DNA of 34,200 nucleotides from an uncultured Pseudomonadales bacterium (GTDB lineage: Bacteria; Pseudomonadota; Gammaproteobacteria; Pseudomonadales; Cellvibrionaceae), in NCBI GenBank assembly GCA_947494095.1, contig CANLTI010000049.1, positions 1 to 34,200 of the forward strand, read 5' to 3'. Position 1 is the stretch's first letter. The number at the start of each line of letters is the position of its first letter. Positions 23,663 to 31,433 of this stretch are shown in pieces. A program made the translations under genes and the position numbers. The notes beneath the pieces are model-generated. The model made no database searches. It saw nothing but the letters and a program-made list of their open reading frames with translations, and was not told the DNA's origin.

Positions 23663-26600
23663 TGCTCTATCACCTTATTTGGGGCTTGTTGCTCGTAGCT
23701 TTTGAGCGCCTGAACAAAGACATCATTGGCGACTAATAAGCGCCCTGCTAACTCAGTCGATTCATCTAGTGCATGGGCAATTGCTTGCTCTTCTAGCTGC
23801 TCTATCACCTTGAGGATTTTAACGCCACCTAAGTTACCCACTACGCCTTTTAAGGTATGGCAAGCGCTCGCGGCTTGCTTAAATTGCCCATCTTCTATGA
23901 ACATAAAAACATTGGAAATGAGCTCTGGACTCTCTTGAATGTATCGATTGATCAAAGTCGCGAGACGATGTGGCTTTTTGCCGGTACGCCTAAATACCGC
24001 CTCAAAATCCCAAACTCCCTCTGGATACCATTGACCTACCTCATTGCCATCACCTCGCGAAGCCACCGCTGTAGCATCAGGCTTTAAAAATAGTGCTTGC
24101 GGATGAGCCTCATCAATACCTTTAATATTTTTACCCGTAATAGCTATACTAAAGGCGCCATCTTTTAGTGTGTGCGTATCGTTCGTTAACGCATCAACGC
24201 TTATCGCATTAGTAGCTGGCTCATCGGTACTTGGCTCATCGGCACTTGGCTCATCGGTACCTAGCCCGGCAATACCTTCTGCCAACACCTGAGCTTCATG
24301 CATTAACCCTGCTTTATTCTTATCGGTTGAACGATCGACACTAACCACCGCAGACTTAGTGTTAGCAGTAATTGCCGTATGACGACACAACCACTTATTG
24401 AGCATCGCCTCAAGGTTTTCAGGCTCGACAGGTTTACTTAAATAATCACTCATCCCACAAGCTAGGCAACGCTCCTTATCGCCTTTCATGGCGTTGGCTG
24501 TCATCGCAATAATAGCAATGTCTTTATAGTCATCACCTGCACTACCGTGCCTAATGGCCTCGGTTGTAGCAAAACCATCTAACACTGGCATTTGGCAGTC
24601 CATCAAAATTAATGAATATTGAGCCTGTTTTTCAGTATTTAATAGGTTTATGGCTTCTTTTCCGTCGCCAGCAATATCAGCACTTAACCCTAAGTCGAGT
24701 AATAAGTCTAAAGCGACCTCGCGATTAATTTGATTATCTTCGACCAATAAAATACGGGCGTTATCGGGCCATTGATAATGACAAAAAGTGGGGCTAGCTT
24801 CTTTGTCATGCTCAAAGTTACTTAAAAAATAGCGTGTCACAAAACAAGTATTTTCTGCTTGCAATACACTATCGTTCACACCCGCCACAGAGCTATCTAG
24901 ATCGCTACGCTGAGCCATAGAGTCATCTAATATCACCATAATAGCTTCAAGTAGCAGTTTAGGGCTAACAGGCTTAGGGAAGTACCCCGAAAAGCCCATG
25001 GCTGCAAACTCGGCCGCATCGCCTCTTTGCGCTTGCGATGTCATCATCACAAGCGGTATATTTTTAAAGCGTTCATCACTTTTTAATATTTTACCTAATG
25101 TAGCGCCATCGATCATGGGCATTTGCATGTCTAATAATGCAATATCAAACACTTTGTTTTTTGCATATTCCTCTTCGCATAACTCTATTGCTTTAATTGC
25201 GCCAGTTGCTAGCTTAATATCAGCACCCCAAATTTTTAACTGTTCCATGATAATTTGCAAATTAGTCACATTATCATCGACAACTAAAATATTTTTACCA
25301 ACCACACTAACTTCAGGTAATCGCCGCCCTTGTTTCGCACTTTGCTCTATTATAATAGAAAACTCAAAACAGCTACCCTCGCCAGTAGTACTGGCCGCAG
25401 AAACCTCGCCATGCATTGCTTCACACAGCTGTTTTACAATAGATAGGCCTAAACCTGTACCACCATATTTACGTGTATTTGAGGCATCCGCTTGAGTAAA
25501 GGCTTCAAATAGTGTTGGTAATATATTTTTTGATATTCCAATACCCGTATCCTCTACCTCGCATATTAACTTTAAATATTGCGGTATAACTTCGGGGCTA
25601 CTGTTAGTGTTATTACGGGTACTGTCCTGAGCATATATCTCTTTTATTGCATCGTCGGCCAAGGGTTCAGTTTTAGCCCGTATAAGAATATGACCCTCAT
25701 GAGTAAATTTTAATGCATTACCGACAAGGTTCGTTAAAATTTGCCTCAACCGACTAGGGTCACCAATAACAACATCAACACCCAATTGAGATAGGTCTAG
25801 CATAAGCTCTAAACCACTTTCCTCTGCGCGATAGGCCATTGATTCGGCAAACTCTAAAAATAGTATTTCTAAGTTATATTGAATAGACTCAAGATCTAAC
25901 TTACCGGCATCAATTTTAGAAAAATCTAAAATATCATTAATAATTGTGAGTAATGATTTAGCACTGCTTTGGGCAATAGATATTTTACGGTGCTGCTCTT
26001 TTGTTAACTCTGTTTTTAAAACCAAGCCAAGCATACCTAACACACCATTCATTGGCGTTCTAATCTCATGGCTCATACTGGCTAAAAATTCACTTTTTGC
26101 TTGGGTGGCAGCATTAGCAGATTTAATGGCTTTTTTTAATTCTATTTCTGTTTTTTTCTTTTCTTCTCTATCGTAAATACTGGAAGAAAGCGTTGCAATC
26201 GCACTAACAAAAGATTCTTCAGACGTACTCCAACTACGTTTATTTTTGATACTATCAATAGATATTACACCCACAAAATCACCACCACCAGAGATAACAA
26301 CCGTTAACATAGAGCAGATATTCAAAGGGGTCATATAATTTTCTAAAAGTTCTAACGTTGCCTCATGAGTGGTTACATCTGTAGCATTAATAATAGGGTG
26401 TGCTCTCAGATAACTAAAATATTGAGGATGCTCGTTAATACTAAAGACAAAATCATGATTCGCTAACTGAGCTTCAGCAGCGATATTATTTTTTTCGTAT
26501 ACATATTCACATTTCATGACTTTAAGAACATCATCAAACAACCAAATACTGACTCTACTAACATTTAATGCATGAGCCACTTCTTCTGTAATATGCTTTG

Positions 26601-28707
26601 ACGCTAAATAAAAATCACCTTGTGACACATGGGTGTTCACCGTAAGATGAGATAATGCTTTACTATGATTTAGCGCCTGTCGGTTAATTTCTTGATGTAT
26701 CTTACGATCATTAATATCTTGAAAAGATCCCATCAAACGAACACAGCGCTCATTTTCAAACTCAGCTTGGCCCGTTGCCGCTACCCAAAGCTCACGCCCA
26801 TTTAATGTAACAATTTGTAACTCTAAGTTCCATGACTTTCCTTTTTCAATACATTCAGCAACCACTTTCCTAATGGCCTCTTGGCTTTCACCCTCTTTAT
26901 AAAAATTAATACTCGTTTCTATATTTGGGATGTAGTCATCCGGCACTTCATGTATGGCTTTAGTCATCGATGACCAAAACACCTCGCCAGTGTCTAAATT
27001 TGCCTCCCAAGCGCCAATACGGCCATGAAAGCTCATTTTTTCGAATAGTTTTTGTTGATTAGCTAACGCAATGGCATTATTTTTTTGCTCGGTAATGTCA
27101 CTTTCAATCGCCATAAACCCCTGTAGTTTCCCTGTATTATCAAGCATGGGGTTGCACTCGATATCGATCCAATACTGCCTACCCGATTTAGTATAATTAA
27201 TCACTTCGGCTTGAAATGATCGACCCTCTTTTATGGCGATACCAATTTCAGCAGTAATCTTGCTATCTGTTTTTTCACCTTGCAAAAAATCTTTGGGCTT
27301 TTTACCTATAGCTTCATCAAAGGCATACTCTGTAATACGCGTAAAACCTTCATTAATCCACTCTATTTCACCCTTAACATTAGCAATAATAACGCCATTG
27401 CGAGTCTCTCGCGCTATGCGCGATAATCGCCGAAGCTGTTCATCACGAGCCTCTATTGCACTAATATTGCGCGCTGTTGCATAATACTTTTGGGTTTTAG
27501 CATCTGGCGTGCAACTCCACTGCAAAGTAATATATTCATCATTGATTGTTCGCAACCGGCTTTTAAAATTAATAATTGGCTGCCCATGCGCTAACTGTTT
27601 TAATTCTTGCTCGACATACTGCGCATCTGTTGGGTGTAAAAAATCGATCAACGGGTGACTCGATAAATATTCCTCATCGTAGCCTAGCTCTTTAACAAAG
27701 GTATCATTCATTCGCTCAAAAAAACCTTTTGCATTAAAAATACACATAAAATCAGGTGATAAATCAAAAAATCGATTGAGCTGTAATGTAACGGTATGAA
27801 TCATTTCTTCTGAGTTTTTACGCTCGGTAATATCCAAATGGGTGCCCACCATTCGCATCGGCTTGCCGTGACTATCCCACTCAACAACTCGGCCAGTATC
27901 TAGCACCCAAACCCAATGTCCCTGCTTATGTCGCATTCTGGCTTCGCAACAATAAAAAGGTTTTTCACCTTCCCAATGTGCATTAAGCTCTGCTTGCGAG
28001 CTAGCCACATCATCGGGGTGGCAAGCGTTAAACCATGTATCAATATTTAAGGGTTTTAACTCTTCGAGCGAATGCCCGATAATTTCGGCCCAGCGCTCAT
28101 TAAATTGCACTGTGCCTGTTTGAATATTCCAATCCCAAGTTCCTACAGCGGTTCCTTCGACCATTAACTCCAGCTGCTCTTTTTGCTTCGCTATTTGCTC
28201 TTGGCTTTTTTGCAGCTCGGTCATATCTCTTACAACAGCGGTAACTATTGACCGGTCGTCTTCTTCAGCTATCTGATAAAGAGAAATTTCTACGGTTAAA
28301 AAATCATTTTTATTATTTTTATATTGCCATAAAAACCTTTGCGCTGCTCCCTCTGTGGTTAACTTAAAATAATAAGAAAAACACTCCGATGAAAGCATGC
28401 CATTAGGCTGCTGCAATGGTGAAAAAGTCAAAAAATCTTGCCCTAAGATGGCCGGTTTTTCACACCCTAGCAGCGTTTGCGCAGCATTATTGCAGTCCGT
28501 AAAAACTTCGTCTTGAATTAAAAATATGGCATCTGCTGTGCCATCAATCAGTGCCTTAGCTTCACTAAATTTAATTTTAATTTTTTCACTTAATGCATCA
28601 ACACTATCGCTAGTACGCAATTTTGAGATGCGATTAGCCCTTAGACTAATAACGTATGTTATTAAAGCTCCAATTAACCCTCCCAAAAATAAGCCCATTA
28701 AAAGCAT
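23635..28707 (-). CDS. Large hybrid sensor histidine kinase (multi-PAS, GAF, HK, two REC, HPt)
   Basis: A 1690-residue inner-membrane protein; ATG 28707 has GAGG eight bases upstream. One N-terminal membrane segment (about 2-21) is followed by about five PAS domains: near 50-170, 180-300 (PAS_3-like, GTWDWNIQTG), 305-420, 425-545 (FLQGEKTD) and 550-670. Next come a GAF domain (about 690-850), HisKA with His near 879 (MSHEIRTPMNG), HATPase (NLVGNALKF, DTGIGI, GGTGLGLSI), REC1 (VVDDN near 1143, LLDMQMP near 1197), REC2 (LVEDN near 1320, LMDCQMP near 1370), a linker with DEPS repeats near 1490, and an HPt domain (ACHTLKGVVGNLGG, His near 1615). A complete BarA/ArcB-like phosphorelay in one chain; the final partner regulator is not in the window. 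Signal unknown. The last residues (GRGKNT) and stop fall within a repeat element. Confidence 0.92.
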   Translation of the reverse strand: MLLMGLFLGGLIGALITYVISLRANRISKLRTSDSVDALSEKIKIKFSEAKALIDGTADAIFLIQDEVFTDCNNAAQTLLGCEKPAILGQDFLTFSPLQQPNGMLSSECFSYYFKLTTEGAAQRFLWQYKNNKNDFLTVEISLYQIAEEDDRSIVTAVVRDMTELQKSQEQIAKQKEQLELMVEGTAVGTWDWNIQTGTVQFNERWAEIIGHSLEELKPLNIDTWFNACHPDDVASSQAELNAHWEGEKPFYCCEARMRHKQGHWVWVLDTGRVVEWDSHGKPMRMVGTHLDITERKNSEEMIHTVTLQLNRFFDLSPDFMCIFNAKGFFERMNDTFVKELGYDEEYLSSHPLIDFLHPTDAQYVEQELKQLAHGQPIINFKSRLRTINDEYITLQWSCTPDAKTQKYYATARNISAIEARDEQLRRLSRIARETRNGVIIANVKGEIEWINEGFTRITEYAFDEAIGKKPKDFLQGEKTDSKITAEIGIAIKEGRSFQAEVINYTKSGRQYWIDIECNPMLDNTGKLQGFMAIESDITEQKNNAIALANQQKLFEKMSFHGRIGAWEANLDTGEVFWSSMTKAIHEVPDDYIPNIETSINFYKEGESQEAIRKVVAECIEKGKSWNLELQIVTLNGRELWVAATGQAEFENERCVRLMGSFQDINDRKIHQEINRQALNHSKALSHLTVNTHVSQGDFYLASKHITEEVAHALNVSRVSIWLFDDVLKVMKCEYVYEKNNIAAEAQLANHDFVFSINEHPQYFSYLRAHPIINATDVTTHEATLELLENYMTPLNICSMLTVVISGGGDFVGVISIDSIKNKRSWSTSEESFVSAIATLSSSIYDREEKKKTEIELKKAIKSANAATQAKSEFLASMSHEIRTPMNGVLGMLGLVLKTELTKEQHRKISIAQSSAKSLLTIINDILDFSKIDAGKLDLESIQYNLEILFLEFAESMAYRAEESGLELMLDLSQLGVDVVIGDPSRLRQILTNLVGNALKFTHEGHILIRAKTEPLADDAIKEIYAQDSTRNNTNSSPEVIPQYLKLICEVEDTGIGISKNILPTLFEAFTQADASNTRKYGGTGLGLSIVKQLCEAMHGEVSAASTTGEGSCFEFSIIIEQSAKQGRRLPEVSVVGKNILVVDDNVTNLQIIMEQLKIWGADIKLATGAIKAIELCEEEYAKNKVFDIALLDMQMPMIDGATLGKILKSDERFKNIPLVMMTSQAQRGDAAEFAAMGFSGYFPKPVSPKLLLEAIMVILDDSMAQRSDLDSSVAGVNDSVLQAENTCFVTRYFLSNFEHDKEASPTFCHYQWPDNARILLVEDNQINREVALDLLLDLGLSADIAGDGKEAINLLNTEKQAQYSLILMDCQMPVLDGFATTEAIRHGSAGDDYKDIAIIAMTANAMKGDKERCLACGMSDYLSKPVEPENLEAMLNKWLCRHTAITANTKSAVVSVDRSTDKNKAGLMHEAQVLAEGIAGLGTDEPSADEPSTDEPATNAISVDALTNDTHTLKDGAFSIAITGKNIKGIDEAHPQALFLKPDATAVASRGDGNEVGQWYPEGVWDFEAVFRRTGKKPHRLATLINRYIQESPELISNVFMFIEDGQFKQAASACHTLKGVVGNLGGVKILKVIEQLEEQAIAHALDESTELAGRLLVANDVFVQALKSYEQQAPNKVIEQAKGRGKNT

Positions 28708-28995
28708 TCAACATCCTCTTTAGCCCGATAACGGCTTACCCGCTTTACAATCAAATTGCTAACACTGCGCCAACACACTACTTATCACCATTTAACAGCA
28801 TTCATTCAAATATAACGTCACCTCTGTAGCTTCTAACCTGCTAGCTGCCCAGATCGGCCTTACTCACCTGCCGTTTGGGCGACCCAGAACCCTCGCTTAG
28901 TACTGCAAAAGCCTGCATACCAATACACGCAATAGTCAACGCACTAAATACTGAGCTCTCACATATAATGAGTGTAGATCATAAAATTTAAGATC
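28708..28995. other. Intergenic region upstream of the hybrid kinase, no gene seen
   Basis: The 288 bases between the kinase start and the next hairpin hold no convincing gene. The minus-strand promoter of the kinase must lie here, but no clear -35/-10 pair was identified. Confidence 0.4.
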
Positions 28996-29026
28996 AAAAA
29001 AAAGCTGCCATTAGGCAGCTTTTTTT
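28996..29026. terminator. Isolated bidirectional terminator
   Basis: A strong stem AGCTGCC / GGCAGCT with a 4-base ATTA loop (29010-29013), flanked by eight A's on one side and seven T's on the other, is a canonical rho-independent terminator in both directions. No gene ends here on either strand, so it may be left over from a lost gene or serve an unseen small RNA. Confidence 0.75.
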
Positions 29027-29090
29027 CTTAAGGCGTCAATAACTTGGCTTTGATATAGCCCCCCGTCCCAGTATGGATGCGTGGGGGTAG

Positions 29091-29212
29091 ACTTTGCACC
29101 AGCACTAAGGATATGCAAGATTAAGCTTTGCACCTGCATAGGGATATGCAAGATTAAGCTTTGCACCTGCATAGGGATATGCAAGATTAGACTTTGCAGG
29201 AGCACAAAGTCG
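29091..29212 (+). repeat. Tandem repeat of a 33-bp hairpin unit (about 3.6 copies)
   Basis: Units lie at 29091-29124 (diverged, 34 bp), 29125-29157, 29158-29190 and a partial 29191-29212. The unit has TTTGCACCTGCATAGGGA followed by TATGCAAGATTA. Inside each intact unit TGCATA-GGGA-TATGCA forms a small hairpin. The last partial unit contains GACTTTG / CAAAGTC (29190-29196 with 29205-29211). The same module occurs once inside the element at 23.5 kb. There are no unique spacers, so this is not a CRISPR array. Confidence 0.85.
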
Positions 29213-29373
29213 CAGATGGCTTGAGCGGCCCAGTCAATGATTCATTAGCGACTAACTCCGGCACACCTGAATAGTTACCATTATTCACGCCATTATATAG
29301 CCCGCATACAACCTCGCTTATACGCTATGCCGTACACTACAGCTTTTAGACTCCCGTTCAATTCGAGAACCCT

Positions 29374-30011
29374 ATGCGACAGTTACTCTTACTCGGTGGC
29401 CTATTGCTCACAGGCTGCGCAATAACGACACCCACTGACTCGACTATCATTGACTCGGCTATAATCGGTTCGACTATCGATAACAGCGCCCAATCAATAG
29501 CCCAATCAACCACTCAGCCAGCCCAATGCCAAGGTAACGTTGTATTGCCGCCCAGCTGGCAGGGCATAGCGACTGCCGTCACACACCCTACGCCGTCACA
29601 GCAAATGCTACTCAATAGCGCCATTGGTAAGCCCACCCAAGGTAAACTGTGCCAAGGCCAAGTGTATACCGTCAATGCACCAACAACCCTTTACCGCGCA
29701 TGGAACAGCACCAACCCTAATAGCCGTTTGGGTAGCTGGTGGGCCATGGATGCCCCTCAAGGCGCCGTCGCGCAATACCGCAAAAATTACGAATCTGCTA
29801 TCAATGGTCGGCGCTAGACCAGCTAGTGCAGTGCCAACTGCAGCCAGGCACTCAAGTCGTGATTGGCACCGGTCAAAGCGCCGAGTGCTCGCAATACCTC
29901 AGCTACCCCGCTTCGGCCAGCTTGCAGGTCTATATAGAAGCGAGCCATACCGCTATAAGCAACTGCCAAGACTTTGTCGGCGTATTCGATTGGCAGCCAG
30001 CAAGCCCTTAA
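29374..30011 (+). pseudogene. Lipoprotein gene with an apparent frameshift
   Basis: The first frame (29374-29817, 147 residues) has a lipoprotein signal, MRQLLLLGGLLLTGC, then a Ser/Thr/Gln-rich linker with repeated Asp-Ser-(Thr/Ala)-Ile-Ile and a domain with LPPSWQGIAT and APTTLYRAWN, GSWWAMDAP. It stops at 29815-29817 after out-of-character AINGRR. The -1 frame, open from before this point to 30011, continues naturally: ICYQWSALDQLVQCQLQPGT, VVIGTGQSAECSQY, SASLQVYIE. One missing base in the A5 run at 29782-29786 would explain it, giving a protein of about 212 residues. It may be a real mutation or a sequencing error. The LYRaW / GSWW / QVYIE order is faintly like ADP-ribosyltransferase-type folds, but I do not recognise the family. 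No clear ribosome site is seen. Confidence 0.65.
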
Positions 30012-30086
30012 AAACCAACAAACCGCACAAAATTCAGCCATAAAACACATAATTAACTCTTTTAAATCATAAAGTTACAAAATGTG

Positions 30087-30115
30087 TTGACACCCCAAAA
30101 AGTGGGCGCTACTAT
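30087..30115 (+). promoter_or_regulatory. Promoter of tRNA-Asn
   Basis: Consensus TTGACA (30087-30092), 17-base spacer and TACTAT (30110-30115). The GC-rich GCCCGCC discriminator that follows is typical of stable-RNA promoters under growth-rate and ppGpp control. Confidence 0.85.
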
Positions 30116-30146
30116 GCCCGCCTCTTCGGTAAACACCGAACATAAA

Positions 30147-30222
30147 TCCGCTTTAGCTCAGTTGGTAGAGCAAATGACTGTTAATCATTGGGTCGCTGGT
30201 TCGAGTCCAGCAAGCGGAGCCA
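30147..30222 (+). tRNA. tRNA-Asn (anticodon GTT)
   Basis: A 76-base cloverleaf. The acceptor stem TCCGCTT pairs with AAGCGGA, the discriminator is G and CCA is encoded. The D arm is AGCTCAGTTGGTAGAGC. The anticodon stem AATGA/TCATT carries loop CTGTTAA with GTT at 30180-30182. The T arm has GGTTCGAGTCC. A short hairpin TTCGGT/ACCGAA lies in the 5' leader (30125-30140). Confidence 0.98.
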
Positions 30223-30228
30223 TATTTT

Positions 30229-30261
30229 AAAAAGGTCGTACCGAAAGGTATGGCCTTTTTT
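30229..30261 (+). terminator. Terminator of tRNA-Asn
   Basis: Stem AAAAAGGTCGTACC / GGTATGGCCTTTTT with two G-U pairs and a stable GAAA loop, ending in six T's, starts seven bases after the tRNA CCA end. Confidence 0.85.
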
Positions 30262-30413
30262 ATTGGGAGTCACAAAAGATGATTGCCCTGTCACTTTTAT
30301 CATGACCTCTGCCGAGCCCGCCCCATAAAGTCACCATCAAAAACACGACCTTCTCAGTGATGGCTTCGTGTATTATTCGCATCACTAATTATGAGCGATA
30401 ACAAGCTAGCTCA

Positions 30414-30423
30414 CCCCCCCCCC
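30414..30423 (+). repeat. Homopolymer tract of ten C's before a ribosome site
   Basis: Ten consecutive C's directly abut the AAGGA ribosome site (30424-30428) of the spermidine-synthase-like gene. Such tracts are prone to slippage and to sequencing error. Confidence 0.85.
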
Positions 30424-30433
30424 AAGGAAAACT

Positions 30434-31156
30434 ATGCCTCCATTATTTGAAGAAATTGACAGCCAGACTTCGCCCTTAGGTGAGATATCGCTACGTAAAC
30501 GCCGCATGCCTGCGCTCGGTGATAGAGATATTTATGAGGTTAAACTCGGTGATGAATTTTTAATGTCGAGTATGTTTGTGGAGGCGGAAGAAGCCTTATC
30601 GACATTAGGGCTGGCGGCGGTAAAAGGTGAAAACTTAAAGGTGGTTGTGGGCGGTTTAGGTTTGGGTTACACCGCGGTTGCTGCCTTAAAAGATGCGCGT
30701 ATTGATGAGCTACTGGTGGTGGATGCCTTAGAGACTGTTATTGGTTGGCATCAAGATGAGCGGGTACCTTTGGGTAAAATACTCAACGCCGATAAGCGCA
30801 ACCGCTATGTGCTAGGCAGCTTTTTTGACCTTGCCACAAACCCCGCCACAGGCTTTGACCCTAGCAGCAACGGTAAAAAGTTTGATGCGGTGCTACTCGA
30901 CATCGACCATTCGCCCACTGAATTTTTAAACGCGGCTAATGCGAGTTTTTACACCACCGCAAACCTCGCCCTTATGGCTGAGCAAATCAAACCACAAGGT
31001 GTATTTGCCATGTGGTCACAAAACCTGCCTGAGGCCAGCTTTGAAGCTTTATTAAAAACGGTGTTTGATCATGTGGAGTCGCATGTCGTTGCTTTTTATA
31101 ACCCCTTTCAAGGCGGCGAATCGACAAACTCTGTTTATGTATGTGTGAAGGCTTAA
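30434..31156 (+). CDS. Spermidine synthase-like protein (SAM-dependent, Rossmann fold)
   Basis: A 240-residue cytoplasmic protein; ATG 30434 has AAGGA six bases upstream. The N-terminal part (PLGEISLRKRR, then VKLGDEFLMSSMF) resembles the small beta domain of the polyamine synthase family. The SAM-binding core follows: VVVGGLGLGYTAVAAL and LLVVDALETVIGWH. FDAVLLDIDHSP is at the substrate-pocket position, and FAMWSQNLPEASFEALLK is typical of this subgroup. The classic spermidine synthase GGGDG and D(S/A)xDP are replaced by GGLGLG and DIDHSP, so it may not make spermidine. Such spermidine synthase-like proteins are common in proteobacteria without proven function. It stands alone after tRNA-Asn; a repeat element starts 14 bases after its stop. 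Confidence 0.85.
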   Translation: MPPLFEEIDSQTSPLGEISLRKRRMPALGDRDIYEVKLGDEFLMSSMFVEAEEALSTLGLAAVKGENLKVVVGGLGLGYTAVAALKDARIDELLVVDALETVIGWHQDERVPLGKILNADKRNRYVLGSFFDLATNPATGFDPSSNGKKFDAVLLDIDHSPTEFLNAANASFYTTANLALMAEQIKPQGVFAMWSQNLPEASFEALLKTVFDHVESHVVAFYNPFQGGESTNSVYVCVKA

Positions 31157-31170
31157 ATACTGACAAGTAT

Positions 31171-31333
31171 AAGGGGCGAGGAAGAAATACTTTATTCAAT
31201 CATACTTGTTCCCTATCCCCTCTGCTGCGTTGCTCGAAGAGTTACAGGCCCCGGCATGCGCCTCTTCGAGCGCCTTGCTGAGAAAACAGGGCCCTGCGCC
31301 CAATTGGACAAACTATTATTTCCTCGCCCCTAA
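31171..31333 (-). repeat. Dispersed inverted-repeat element (copy 3, compact, reverse orientation)
   Basis: About 163 bp with clear terminal inverted repeats: AAGGGGCGAGGAAGAAAT at the left and ATTATTTCCTCGCCCCTA at the right. Reverse-complemented, its interior matches copy 2 (CTGTTTTCTCnGCAAGG, CTCGAAG, GAGCAACGCA), but it lacks the TTGCACCTGCAT module. Inside, GCTCGAAGAG (31232-31241) and CTCTTCGAGC (31262-31271) are a perfect 10-bp inverted repeat. No coding frame is seen. Confidence 0.85.
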
Positions 31334-31354
31334 GCACTCAAAAATAAAGCGTTC

Positions 31355-31397
31355 GCCATAAAAAAAGCCGCATCAATAATGCGGCTTTTTTTATGGC
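31355..31397. terminator. Bidirectional terminator after cytochrome c peroxidase gene
   Basis: A perfect 19-bp stem, GCCATAAAAAAAGCCGCAT (31355-31373) paired with 31379-31397, with a 5-base loop. It includes A7/T7 runs, so it works for the minus-strand peroxidase gene (37 bases past its stop) and could also serve the plus strand. Confidence 0.88.
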
Positions 31398-31433
31398 CAG
31401 GAATCAGCTCTACAGCTTATCCAGTTAGCTAGC

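Noticed and set aside
29011..29205. Minus-strand 64-codon open frame with repeated LILHIPMQVQS
   Set aside because: It is a translation of the 33-bp tandem repeat, has its stop inside the terminator loop and shows no ribosome site; no independent evidence for a protein.
29091..29212. Tandem repeat considered as a CRISPR array
   Set aside because: Units are contiguous without variable spacers, and no cas genes are present.
29782..29795. Programmed -1 frameshift in the lipoprotein gene
   Set aside because: The heptamer C-AAA-AAT does not fit the X-XXY-YYZ rule well and no strong downstream hairpin was recognised; a mutation or sequencing error is simpler.
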